Of a DNA stretch of 64,000 nt, positions 36,616-45,278 are shown piece by piece. How positions within the stretch are numbered: the first letter of the stretch is position 1; each line of letters opens with the position of its first letter. Source of the DNA: Paenibacillus apiarius (GTDB taxonomy: Bacteria > Bacillota > Bacilli > Paenibacillales > Paenibacillaceae); NCBI RefSeq assembly GCF_017052585.1, contig NZ_JAFFHZ010000001.1:806001-870000 (forward strand). Reading direction: 5' to 3'. The notes below the pieces were generated by a model. That model searched no databases. It was not told the DNA's origin and saw only the letters and a list, made by a program, of their open reading frames with translations. A program made the translations under genes and the position numbers.

Positions 36616-38100
36616 TTAAACGTTCAGTTCCACAATTTTAGTTGCGATATGTTTGCAAAACTCGCTGTCGTGCTCCACAAAAAGGATAGTTGGCGAATGC
36701 TCCAGCAGCAGTTCTTCGATTTGCATTCTGGAAATGACGTCGACAAAATTAAGCGGTTCGTCCCAAACATGCAAATGAGCGCGTTCGCAGAGGCTTTTCG
36801 CGATCAGAACCTTCTTCTTCTGACCGCCGCTATAAGAAGCCATGTCCTTTTCGAATTGCAAGCGCGAAAAATCGAGTTTTCTCAAAATCGCTTTGAATAA
36901 GCTTTCGTCAATCCCGCTGGATCTGGCGAATTCCGACAAATTGCCCCGCAACTGCGAGGTATCTTGTGAAACGTAGGAAATTCTCATCTGGCTCCCTTTT
37001 CGCAACACGCCGGAATAAGGTATTTCCTCGCCGCAAATCAGTTTGAGCAAGCTGGATTTGCCTGAGCCGTTCGGACCGGAGAGCACGATGCGATCCCCTT
37101 GCTCGACAGTAAAGCTGATGTCGCGGCAAACGTTCTTCTCTCCATAATGAATCGAAATGCGGTCAAGCTCGACCAATTGGTGTTTATGATAAGTCATCTG
37201 CGATATTTTCAGGCTTTCCGAGCTATCGACGTTTCTCAGAAGCTGGGATCTTTCCTCGATCGCGGATTGCTGTCTTTGCTCGATCGATTTGGACCGCTTC
37301 ATCATTTTGGCGGCCTTGTGACCGATGTATCCTTTGTCGACCTTGGAGCCGGAGTTGCGGGTGCCGTTTTTCGTTTTCTCTACTTCGTGCGACCAGTTGC
37401 TGGTTCGCTTGGCCGCTTCGGACAACCTCTTAATGTCCTTCCTCAGCTTTTCGTTCTCGGCCCGTTCGAAATTGTCCTGTCTTTGTTTATTCTCCCACCA
37501 GTCCGAAAAATTTCCGTTCTGGATTTCGATATTGGTATTATTGATCGAAATAATGTGATCCACACAATTGTCGAGAAACGCCCGATCGTGTGATACCAAT
37601 ATAAACCCGCTCTTGTCGTTCAAATAGTCACTTACCAGCTTCCGAGCATGCAGATCCAGATGATTTGTCGGCTCGTCGATAAGCAAAAAGCTGTTTTCCT
37701 TCAAAAACAGGACTGCCAGCATTACCTTCGTCTGTTCTCCGTTGGACAACGAGTCGAACGGTCGATACAACACATCTTCTGACAACTTCAGCAGCGAAAA
37801 CTCGCGCATGAGCTGCCAGTGCTCATAGTCCGGATAGATGTCGGCTACCACATCGAATGTATATTTTTCCTTGTGTTCGACGTGGAACGGGAAATACTCG
37901 AAACTGACGTTAGAGGAAATCGTTCCGCTGTATTCATACTTGCCGAGCAACAGATTGAGAAACGTAGTCTTGCCCCGGCCGTTCCTCCCCGTAAAGCCCA
38001 ATTTCCAGTTGGTATCGATTTGTAAACTTACATGCTCAAAAATGTTGTCGTAACTGCCATCATAGGCAAACGTCAGGTTCGTTACCTTGATCAATGACAT
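36616..38100 (-). CDS. Lsa-like ABC-F ribosomal protection protein
   Basis: A 494-residue soluble ABC-F ATPase with two nucleotide-binding domains and no membrane segment; such proteins bind the ribosomal E site and dislodge lincosamides, pleuromutilins and streptogramin A. ABC1: Walker A GRNGRGKT (about 38-45), signature SLSNGEQTKV, Walker B LLIDEPTNHLD. A charged linker (about 195-300) with HKAAKMMKRSK at its tip is the antibiotic-resistance domain. ABC2: GPNGSGKSS, YSGGQKKKV and LHVWDEPLNFVD. The N-terminus and the WDEPLN form resemble Lsa proteins closely. AAGGAGG is eight bases before the ATG. First gene of the operon, preceded by an attenuator. Confidence 0.9.
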   Translation of the reverse strand: MSLIKVTNLTFAYDGSYDNIFEHVSLQIDTNWKLGFTGRNGRGKTTFLNLLLGKYEYSGTISSNVSFEYFPFHVEHKEKYTFDVVADIYPDYEHWQLMREFSLLKLSEDVLYRPFDSLSNGEQTKVMLAVLFLKENSFLLIDEPTNHLDLHARKLVSDYLNDKSGFILVSHDRAFLDNCVDHIISINNTNIEIQNGNFSDWWENKQRQDNFERAENEKLRKDIKRLSEAAKRTSNWSHEVEKTKNGTRNSGSKVDKGYIGHKAAKMMKRSKSIEQRQQSAIEERSQLLRNVDSSESLKISQMTYHKHQLVELDRISIHYGEKNVCRDISFTVEQGDRIVLSGPNGSGKSSLLKLICGEEIPYSGVLRKGSQMRISYVSQDTSQLRGNLSEFARSSGIDESLFKAILRKLDFSRLQFEKDMASYSGGQKKKVLIAKSLCERAHLHVWDEPLNFVDVISRMQIEELLLEHSPTILFVEHDSEFCKHIATKIVELNV

Positions 38101-38126
38101 TCCAGAAACCTCCTTGGTTCACAAAT

Positions 38127-38326
38127 AAAAAAGAGCTGCAAGAAAGTTGACCTTTCTTACAGCTCAAAAAAATAAAGCAAATCCAACCCTACGCAGAGTC
38201 AGATAAGGATATATTCTTTGAGTGAAAAGAATAAGGTAACTTTCTTGCCAATAAAGAACAAAACAGAACAAATAGAACTTGTTTTATTCTTTAAACGTAA
38301 GCAAGAAATTTTACATTATCCTCTTC
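38127..38326 (-). promoter_or_regulatory. ribosome-controlled attenuator in the ABC-F leader
   Basis: Minus-strand order: GAAGAGG (38320-38326), a start-stop uORF ATGTAA (38311-38316), segment 1 TTTCTTGC (38301-38308), segment 2 GCAAGAAAGTT (38238-38248), then an intrinsic terminator: GAGCTGTAAGAAAG-loop-CTTTCTTGCAGCTC plus TTTTTT (38127-38165). Segment 2 is exactly complementary over 11 bases to AACTTTCTTGC in the terminator's 3' half, and over 8 bases to segment 1. A ribosome stalled on the uORF would cover segment 1, freeing segment 2 to break the terminator, so antibiotic would switch the operon on. The same logic is known for other ABC-F and erm leaders. Confidence 0.78.
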
Positions 38327-38354
38327 AACTCCAATCGTAAGTGTTAGCGCAATA

Positions 38355-38375
38355 TTAACATACCAGATATTTCAT
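38355..38375 (-). other. possible second leader peptide (6 codons)
   Basis: ATG AAA TAT CTG GTA TGT TAA would encode MKYLVC in the same leader, upstream of the start-stop uORF. Its ribosome binding site is weak (GAAGAG 11 bases away), so it is only an alternative sensor for the attenuator. Confidence 0.25.
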
Positions 38376-38586
38376 TGCAACTAACTCTTCGATTAAGACA
38401 CCATTGATTTTAAGCCTTCGACTTTGCTCGATAAGCCGGCGTCTTCTCTCGACTTCCTCGTTAAACTATTCTTTTACGTAATTAATTACGATCGGCGCCG
38501 CTCGGCCCAGACAAGAACATAAATCGTTAAAGGACAAGAACATGTAGCGAAACCCGTTCCCGAAATATTCGACCTCCTAAACGACA

Positions 38587-38614
38587 AAAGCTGCCGGATC
38601 CGACGCCGGCAGCT
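38587..38614. terminator. bidirectional terminator-like palindrome
   Basis: AAAGCTGCCGG-atccgacg-CCGGCAGCTTT, a perfect 11-bp stem flanked by A and T. It lies upstream of the resistance operon and may insulate it. The interval 38376-39059 has no intact gene; GACAAGAACAT occurs twice as a direct repeat (38510 and 38533 regions). Confidence 0.6.
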
Positions 38615-38835
38615 TTGAACTATCGTTCCCAGTCGTATGATGAGGTCAGCCAGTTTTTACTGGTTGACCACTTTTGTTTTGGTGATGTATTTGTCAGTAG
38701 CCGGGGCAGAACGGTCGTTCCCCTGGGTCTGTAACCCGATGCTAAAACTGATCGCCCCCCTACTTGCAGAAACCATGTTTAAGCTGGTTGAGACGAATAG
38801 ATCTCGCATAACAAGCGTCTTCACTCTGTTTACTT

Positions 38836-38927
38836 TGACACAAAGTTCCCCTTTTAATTTTGGTCTAAATTAATCTATTGAGGGTAGCTTTGGCCTCTCC
38901 TCCAAGCAAGATGGTAACTTTGTGTCA
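38836..38927. repeat. inverted repeat, possible insertion-sequence relic
   Basis: TGACACAAAGTT (38836-38847) and AACTTTGTGTCA (38916-38927) are perfect inverted copies, with further GTAACTT/GCAACTT/GTAAACTT motifs nearby. Repeated motifs like these resemble the multi-repeat ends of IS21-type elements, but no transposase remains. Confidence 0.3.
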
Positions 38928-39059
38928 CAGTTACTCTAATGAGGGGGGCAACTTCTCCAACTATGTTGGGAGTAAACTTCTAAACTGGTGAGATTTGCAT
39001 CCCAAGATACAGAACCATCCTTCAAAGTGAGTCATTCAGCCCTATCTCTATGCCTTCTT

Positions 39060-39587
39060 CTATTTTTGATGTATTTCAAAAAAATTATTCACTCCTTCAA
39101 CAATTACGGTTGTACCAAATGAAAGGAGGAGCGTTATTATGACTACTTTACTCATACCCTTTATTGTATTTTTAGAACGAGGTACTAGTTTTTGTGCGCA
39201 AAATCCGATCGTAGCGCCTAATGTATTAATGAAAATATCATCAATATCAAAACTTCCTAAATGTGTTATCATTTGTAATATTTCAATCATAAAAATAGAC
39301 ACACAAAATAGAATAATAAATCGTAAAAACCGGCAAGGAAACAGTAGCGGGATTAAAATCCCATAAGGTAAAAAAGCTGCGAAGTTGGCAAAGTTAAAAA
39401 ACCAACTTTGAAAGTCTCTACCTAATGGAAAATACAAAGGAATCCCATTTGGTATTAGGTTATACCAATACTCTTGGTTATGAATACGACTTGTTCTGTC
39501 AAAGGCGAAGAACAGGAAGTAGAGAATCACAACAGTATAAGCTGCTAGCAAGGTGATGGTAACCTTACGAACTTTTCCTTTAAACAT
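39060..39587 (-). CDS. VanZ-like family protein
   Basis: A 175-residue membrane protein of the VanZ family (VanZ of Enterococcus lowers teicoplanin susceptibility; most family members are uncharacterised). Four to five membrane helices; the family core is visible in RDFQSWFFNFANFAAFLPYGILIPLLF, IEILQMITHLGSFDIDDIFINTLGATIGF. ATG at 39587 is chosen because GAGAGGA lies six bases upstream. The gene is AT-rich and isolated, bordered on both sides by IS-like relics. Confidence 0.88.
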   Translation of the reverse strand: MFKGKVRKVTITLLAAYTVVILYFLFFAFDRTSRIHNQEYWYNLIPNGIPLYFPLGRDFQSWFFNFANFAAFLPYGILIPLLFPCRFLRFIILFCVSIFMIEILQMITHLGSFDIDDIFINTLGATIGFCAQKLVPRSKNTIKGMSKVVIITLLLSFGTTVIVEGVNNFFEIHQK

Positions 39588-39903
39588 AAAAAATCCTCTC
39601 ATTTCTATCTTCTACTCATTATTAGTCCAAGATGTGTAAAAACCACCCAAATGCTACAACAAGTCTCAAATTTACGGGTTTACTTCATTGCGACCGCTTA
39701 AACAACAGGAATCTGAAAAACCGTCGGTCCGGGTTGAACCGCTCGGAATAATTAGCTTAGAGTAAGAAAAAAGGCCAAGCCGGCCATGTCCGAAGGCTTA
39801 GCGTAATATTTTCGTTAAAAATGTTGGCGGGATCCCATGGTGACATTTTCATCATAGCTTGTTTCCCACGGTGACAGGAATATTTTGTTATAACAATTTA
39901 ATG
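39588..39903. other. gene-free interval with IS-end-like direct repeats
   Basis: 316 bp. CCCATGGTGACA (39834-39845) and CCCACGGTGACA (39865-39876) are directly repeated 31 bp apart; on the minus strand these read TGTCACCGTGGG, a sequence style seen at IS21-type ends. No ORF here is supported. Confidence 0.35.
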
Positions 39904-41748
39904 CTATTTGGACTGAATTGACTTAGCAATAAGCGAAGCGTATGCTTTAGCTCCTTCCGGTTGCGGGTGAACGCCGTCCTTCGCAAACCATTCAGATTTG
40001 TCTGCGCTAAGCGAGTGCCAGTCGATCAATGTGACATTGGAACGCTCCTCGGCCGCTTTGGCCAATGTTTCGTTTACTGAATCCTGCCAGTCTCGCGGCA
40101 CACGGGAGTTAACGAGATAGATTTGCCTATTCTCACCGATTGTATTGAGTAGTTCTTCGAGTTTTTCGGAAGAAAATGGCCCATTCGTGCCAAGCTCAAT
40201 AATGACAATCTTTCCTAACTTCTCTTTCGAATCGAGTTGTGCCACGACATCCTTCGCTTCAGACATTTGCCGACTTACCTTACCATCTATGTCAATGCCG
40301 GGTATTAGTTCTTTCAGATAAGGCGCTACTCCGACCAACACGGAGTCACCAATTGCTGTAACTTCTACGGATGACTTAGAGGGGCTCTCATCCTTGGGTG
40401 TTGACTTTGTGACTTGCGAGTCGGCATTAAATGACACCGATTTTGAATTATTCAATGGTGCCGATTCAGTTTGTTTCGAATTTTCGATGGAATTTTCGCT
40501 TCCTGCCCTTGCACAAGCTACACAAATGAAGATGATCATAACGACGGAAAACAGCATAAACAAATGTTTGATCGGTTTTGATTTTTTCATATATCTAACC
40601 TCTTTCCTTAAATGGTATGTCTTCCCGTTCCGAATGGGCTCCTCTACAAATCTATAGGACAGCGCGGCTAATACAACAGTTATCATTAGTTGGGCTAGCT
40701 GGAGAATAAGATTCGGACTCACGTTTGGATCTGCAGATCCCGTTAAGACAATAATCGGATAATGCAACAAATATATGCCATAAGATCGGACTCCGATCCA
40801 GCGAAGGGGTTTCCAGGCAAGCAGTTTGCCTACTGCGCTGAACGGACTCGCCGCAGCCGCAATGACCAATGCAGATGCTACGGAGAGGACGACCATACCG
40901 CCGCGGTATAATGATTCATCGTATTTCCCGGTCTTTGTCAACATATACATCACGATACAGAGACCGACAACGCCCAAAATGTTAACCCAAGCGTTTCCCT
41001 TTCGCGAAAATGGTTCAGAAAATTTGTGGCTTGGATATATGATTGCAAGTGCTGCTCCAATCAACAGCCCAAAAGCCCTTGTATCCGTTCCGTAATAAAC
41101 TCGGCTCGGGTCTGTGCCTGGCTCATACAAAAATACCATCAATGCAAACGAAACGGCTGCTCCCGCAAGAATTAGCAAAAAAAGTTTGCCGCGCGTTGGG
41201 GCAAAAGTAGAAATCACTATCATTAGAAGAAACGGCCATATCAAGTAAAATTGTTCCTCCACAGCGAGCGACCAAAGATGTCCGATAGGTGAAGGGGGAC
41301 CAAAGCTTTCAAAGTAGGATACATTATGGTAAATTAAATACCAATTGTTCGTATATGTTAACGATGACCAAATATCCCCGCGAATCGAAGACAGCCTTCC
41401 TGGATCAACAATCGCAAGATAGGCGGTTAGAATGCACAGCATAAGTAGCATGGCCGGCAACAGTCTGCGCATGCGCCTCAACCAGAACTGTTTCATGTTG
41501 ATTCGACCTTTTCTCTTACGCTCTTCCATCAGCAAATCCGTTATGAGGTAGCCTGAGAGTACAAAGAAGACACCTACTCCCAATAATCCCCCCGAGGCCA
41601 CGCCCCAGTTAAAATGATAAGCAATTACAGCGAGAACGGCTAGAGCCCGGAGTCCATCTAGTCCCGGCATATAGCGTCGTTTGTCTTTCATAACATCTTG
41701 AGGCCTATTCGAATGAAGCTTATCCAACCTCCCCATCGTTACTGACAT
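39904..41748 (-). CDS. OatA-like membrane acyltransferase with SGNH domain
   Basis: A 614-residue protein that fuses an acyltransferase-3 membrane domain (about residues 25-385, ten or so helices; PGLDGLRALAVLAVIAYHF, VGVFFVLSGYLITDLL, IGHLWSLAVEEQFYLIWPFL) to an extracytoplasmic SGNH/GDSL-type esterase domain (about 460-614; AIGDSVLVG with the Ser nucleophile, ELGTNGPF, and WFAKDGVHPQPEG with Asp and His). This is the OatA layout: acetyl groups are moved across the membrane and put on peptidoglycan or other wall polymers, which gives lysozyme resistance. GGAGGGG lies seven bases before the ATG. It follows the LCP gene by about 100 bp, probably in one operon. Confidence 0.92.
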   Translation of the reverse strand: MSVTMGRLDKLHSNRPQDVMKDKRRYMPGLDGLRALAVLAVIAYHFNWGVASGGLLGVGVFFVLSGYLITDLLMEERKRKGRINMKQFWLRRMRRLLPAMLLMLCILTAYLAIVDPGRLSSIRGDIWSSLTYTNNWYLIYHNVSYFESFGPPSPIGHLWSLAVEEQFYLIWPFLLMIVISTFAPTRGKLFLLILAGAAVSFALMVFLYEPGTDPSRVYYGTDTRAFGLLIGAALAIIYPSHKFSEPFSRKGNAWVNILGVVGLCIVMYMLTKTGKYDESLYRGGMVVLSVASALVIAAAASPFSAVGKLLAWKPLRWIGVRSYGIYLLHYPIIVLTGSADPNVSPNLILQLAQLMITVVLAALSYRFVEEPIRNGKTYHLRKEVRYMKKSKPIKHLFMLFSVVMIIFICVACARAGSENSIENSKQTESAPLNNSKSVSFNADSQVTKSTPKDESPSKSSVEVTAIGDSVLVGVAPYLKELIPGIDIDGKVSRQMSEAKDVVAQLDSKEKLGKIVIIELGTNGPFSSEKLEELLNTIGENRQIYLVNSRVPRDWQDSVNETLAKAAEERSNVTLIDWHSLSADKSEWFAKDGVHPQPEGAKAYASLIAKSIQSK

Positions 41749-41844
41749 TTCACTTCCCCTCCCTTTTACTAAAGTAGTTTTTTATGTGGTTGGTGGGACG
41801 AGGCATTCCCCAGATACATTGTCAAAATCTCATCCACATATCGC

Positions 41845-42879
41845 TTATTTCCTATCACTACTGCCGCCGCTGTTTACGCTGCCCTTGTCGTCTTTCAACA
41901 GCACTTCCTGCACATAGTCACGAAGCTTCTCGTTGTTTTTCACGCCTAGGACAGAGGCGCCCCTCACTGACTTGCCGGCGAGAAGATCCATCGGTGGAAT
42001 TTGCGCGGATCCGGCCATGTGGCTCTCCACACCGAGCGTAGCCAGTTTCAACATGTCGGAGATGTCCAAGTTCGTCTTGATGTAAGGCGCCACGCTTTCT
42101 AATATTTGCTTCATCCTCATAAGATTCCAACCGGACTTCAACTTATCGGCTACGGCCGAAAGCAGGTTGCGCTGCCGTTCGGTACGGGTGAAGTCGCTCA
42201 TTGCGTCATGACGAAAACGCACGTATTGCAACGCTTTATCGCCATCCAACTTTTGCTGCCCCTTTTTCAAGTGAATATCGTACCGGTTGCCATCGGCTTT
42301 ATCGGTATAGGTCATGTCTTTCTCAACATAGAAATCGATGCCGTCGATCGCATCAATAAGTGATTTAAATCCTTCGAAATCAGTATAGACGTAGTATTGA
42401 ATGTCAAGGCCTAGCAAATCACCAATCGTTTTCATCGCAAGGTTCGGTCCGCCTAGTGCAAGCGCCGTGTTGATTCGTCCTTCGCCATGGCCTTCAATCC
42501 TGACGTAGGTATCACGCAGAATGGACAGCAAATGCGCTTTTTTCGTGACAGGATCAAAAGTTGCAAGTAACATAGAGTCGGAGCGAGCCTTCTCGTTCTC
42601 CTTTAACCCTCGATTGTCACCACCCATCAGCAGGATGTTGACTCGTTCAGTGCCTTCCCATTTGACGGGTTTCATTGACTCATCTTCCTTATACTGGCCT
42701 ATCGGTATCGTGTCCTTCGGTTTATCCAAACTATCGAGTGTATTGAAGGCCCCAATGGCCTGATAGGTAAAAAGGCTGACGATGCACAGTAATAAAACGC
42801 CAATGCTGATCGAAGCGTACATCCATACCTTCTTTTTTTTAGCTCGATTATTTTGATTTCCTTTTCCAATCCTAATCAT
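41845..42879 (-). CDS. LCP family (LytR-CpsA-Psr) wall-polymer ligase
   Basis: A 344-residue membrane-anchored enzyme that transfers lipid-linked anionic glycopolymers to peptidoglycan. One N-terminal helix (VWMYASISIGVLLLCIVSLFTYQAIGAF) is followed by the LCP domain: VNILLMGGDNR, LLSILRDTYVRIEGHGEGRINTALALGGPNLAMKTIGDLLGLDIQYYV, and DGDKALQYVRFRHDAMSDFTRTERQRNLL, with the Arg and Asp residues that bind pyrophosphate. ATG at 42879 has AGGAGGAG upstream. It heads a cell-envelope operon with the OatA-like gene. Confidence 0.93.
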   Translation of the reverse strand: MIRIGKGNQNNRAKKKKVWMYASISIGVLLLCIVSLFTYQAIGAFNTLDSLDKPKDTIPIGQYKEDESMKPVKWEGTERVNILLMGGDNRGLKENEKARSDSMLLATFDPVTKKAHLLSILRDTYVRIEGHGEGRINTALALGGPNLAMKTIGDLLGLDIQYYVYTDFEGFKSLIDAIDGIDFYVEKDMTYTDKADGNRYDIHLKKGQQKLDGDKALQYVRFRHDAMSDFTRTERQRNLLSAVADKLKSGWNLMRMKQILESVAPYIKTNLDISDMLKLATLGVESHMAGSAQIPPMDLLAGKSVRGASVLGVKNNEKLRDYVQEVLLKDDKGSVNSGGSSDRK

Positions 42880-43108
42880 GTTGCTCCTCCTAATCATTTT
42901 CTTTTAGAAGGTGTTAAACGTTTTAGGAGCAAAATTCCATTGACCAGCCCCTCTAACGCCCCCTCCCAATGCAAAACCATCTGACCGAATGCATTGTTAA
43001 TGGCTTAACTGTTGCCTTTTCACCTAATTTTCTCCTCTGAAATTGACCATAATACTCCACTGTGTTACGTAGATGCGGAAAAGGTATAGTGATTAGATAA
43101 GCGTTTAT

Positions 43109-43132
43109 AAAAAAGCCCACCCAAGGGTGAGC
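43109..43132 (-). terminator. terminator downstream of the HGNAT-like gene
   Basis: Minus strand GCTCACCC-TT-GGGTGGGC followed by TTTTTT. It lies 197 bases past the stop at 43329, after a gene relic. Confidence 0.75.
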
Positions 43133-43217
43133 TGTTCTAGCAGGGTCTACGATTCTTCGATACAACGTAATATTCATCTCAGTTCAGGTTAACAACAGAT
43201 TTCAAATTCCAACTTTC

Positions 43218-43280
43218 TCATACGCTGATCCAGAAATACTCATCCATTGGGTACCAGGCTATATCTCGGATCTCCTCCCC
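43218..43280 (-). pseudogene. possible NUDIX hydrolase C-terminal fragment
   Basis: About 21 codons read GEEIRDIAWYPMDEYFWISV then stop. The pattern GxEIxDIAWxPxDE is typical of the C-terminal half of NUDIX hydrolases. Too short to be sure; no start or Nudix box upstream. Confidence 0.25.
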
Positions 43281-43328
43281 GTAAGACTAAAGCAAGTAGT
43301 TAGAAAGCCGCCGTCGAGAACGAACCTC

Positions 43329-44672
43329 CTACCTCGACGATGGTGCCGTTCGAGAGGCGCTAAACGCGCGGTCGAAGTGTCTCATCAATGACTCGAGAGG
43401 ACCGTTAGGGAGCCGCGCGATCAACCACCCTGTCAGCAGCGTTGCGGCCGCGACGAGAAGGTCACCGAATGGAATCCCTCCGACACTATATTCTATCCCC
43501 GCCAGTTTGAGAGACCATATCACGACGAATTGAGCCGCATACATCGTCAATGCCACGCGTCCGACTGCAGCGAAAGGCATTAACACTACAGAGGACTTCT
43601 TCGGTACGAGACATACCAGTCCAAGCACGAGGAATGCGACTCCCAGCCCAATCAGCGTCTGGAACGTCGACGCACTGTGCGGAGATGTCCAGAGAAGCAT
43701 GTTCCACAGCGGCGGTTCCGTGTTGAGCGGCCAGATTGCATTCGGGTCCGGCATGGTCGGCATGGTCGGCATGGTCGGCACGGCACTGACCGTGCCTTGA
43801 AGGCCAATGAGCCACGCATCGAAGGAACGGCTCAGCCCGGGAATAACGAAAGCGCTCAGCATCTTACCGACGGCGAGCATGATACCGCCACCGCCCGCGA
43901 GTGCGAGTGCGGTACGCACCTTGGTGAGGTCAAGGCGCCCGATCGCCATACCGGTAACGAAAGCGGGAGCGAGCGCGAGCGCGGACATCGGACCGCCCGC
44001 AATATCATAAAGGGGGTACGCTCCCGATAGGGCGCTCAAACCAAGAATCATCAGCGGTGGGGCGACCACGGCCAAAACGGCTGCTGTCGTAACGAGCACA
44101 CGCGTCGAACGACGAACCAGCACCAACGCCAGCACGAACATTGCCGCATAGGCGGGTAAGATCACCCCGTACGGGGTATTCAGCAGGATGAGCAGATACC
44201 CAATCACATCAATGAACACTGCTCGAGCGAGCATCCGTGCTCGGAACGCGGTCGTCTCCGTTTCTCGATCCTTCATGCGTTGCGCCATGATCGAGTAAGA
44301 AATGCCGCCACAGAGCACGAACAGCAGCGTCGTATTCCCGGAAACGATCGCAGAAATCGTTTCATTCGATGAGAAGTGCTGCAAATACATCCCTATGACC
44401 GCTAACCCCCGTGCTGCATCAAGCGCAACGAGACGTCCGGCCGTCCTCGAATTAGCCCGTGCCTTCCTTACTCCGGCAGACTCCCCGTTGGCGATGTCAA
44501 CTTGCCCACCGTCCTGAAGTGGAGCCGATACATCTACGAACATCTCGTTTGATTCGCCTAAAACCGCATTGTTTTTCAGTCCGTTGTTATTTGAATCCGC
44601 TACATCCTTGATGGTTGCTCCTGTTTCATTTTCACTTCCGGACTCGTCCGACAGCTTGATACTGACTGACAA
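43329..44672 (-). CDS. heparan-alpha-glucosaminide N-acetyltransferase-like membrane protein
   Basis: A 447-residue membrane protein of the HGNAT-catalytic/DUF1624-DUF418 type. After a hydrophilic N-terminus of about 80 residues comes RLVALDAARGLAVIGMYLQHF, the usual first helix of these transmembrane acyltransferases, then about ten helices. It may acylate a wall polysaccharide. A run TMPTMPTMP near residue 303 is encoded by three exact 9-bp repeats (43751-43777). The gene is obviously GC-richer than its neighbours and Ala/Val-rich, resembling actinobacterial genes, so lateral transfer is likely. Start is TTG at 44672 with GGAGG eight bases upstream. Confidence 0.75.
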   Translation of the reverse strand: MSVSIKLSDESGSENETGATIKDVADSNNNGLKNNAVLGESNEMFVDVSAPLQDGGQVDIANGESAGVRKARANSRTAGRLVALDAARGLAVIGMYLQHFSSNETISAIVSGNTTLLFVLCGGISYSIMAQRMKDRETETTAFRARMLARAVFIDVIGYLLILLNTPYGVILPAYAAMFVLALVLVRRSTRVLVTTAAVLAVVAPPLMILGLSALSGAYPLYDIAGGPMSALALAPAFVTGMAIGRLDLTKVRTALALAGGGGIMLAVGKMLSAFVIPGLSRSFDAWLIGLQGTVSAVPTMPTMPTMPDPNAIWPLNTEPPLWNMLLWTSPHSASTFQTLIGLGVAFLVLGLVCLVPKKSSVVLMPFAAVGRVALTMYAAQFVVIWSLKLAGIEYSVGGIPFGDLLVAAATLLTGWLIARLPNGPLESLMRHFDRAFSASRTAPSSR

Positions 44673-44759
44673 TTAGCATTCCTCCTCAAAATGGTTATTT
44701 CTTTAGGTGTTCTTCAATTCCTTGCAAGTAGTGGTTGTTATGCTTATTCCACTATAACT

Positions 44760-44989
44760 GGCAGATGTCGCAAAAGTTTGATCAAGATGTAAACAAAATG
44801 TCACAACCGATGCGTGCGATTTTATGCCTCATAAAAACAACCTTACTCCGGTCCGAAGTCCGAGATAAGGTTGTAGGCAGGTAGAGTGTTATTGGGTTGT
44901 CGTTGAGCTTCAGGTAGCTATTGAAATTTGATGATAAATGACTGCCCGACCGAGAAATCCGTTTGTGTCATTTGGGAAGGGGAAAACAG
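44760..44989. repeat. 230-bp direct repeat, copy A
   Basis: This segment is about 85-90 percent identical to 49141-49366. It contains a terminator (ACAACCTTA...TAAGGTTGT with T-run on the minus strand, 44835-44876) and, at 44918-44992, a decayed copy of the last ~25 codons of the lipoprotein gene at 49295 (SPSQMTQTDFSVGQSFIIKFQ then stop). The rest of 44673-45211 holds no gene. Confidence 0.85.
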
Positions 44990-45211
44990 GCTGCGTATTT
45001 ACGCAGGTTGTGTTATTCCAGAAAAGGGCCATATGTGGAGTAACAGTATGTATATATTTTAAGGAAATTAATGCATGAATCACAAATGTGTTCTTTCAAT
45101 GCTCTTCCCTCATACCGAGCAGATATCTTGATTAAATATATAAAAAAATCAGCGCCTCCCTATCGGATTGTAGAAACAAGTTGAAGGGATGACGGAGCTA
45201 ACTCGAGTCCA

Positions 45212-45253
45212 CAAAAACCATCGCTTCGAATTAATCCGAAGCGATGGTTTTTG
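45212..45253. terminator. strong bidirectional terminator of the M14 peptidase gene
   Basis: Perfect 17-bp stem CAAAAACCATCGCTTCG / CGAAGCGATGGTTTTTG with an 8-base loop, 25 bases after the stop. Confidence 0.9.
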
Positions 45254-45278
45254 TATATATTTTCATTTATGGATTTTA

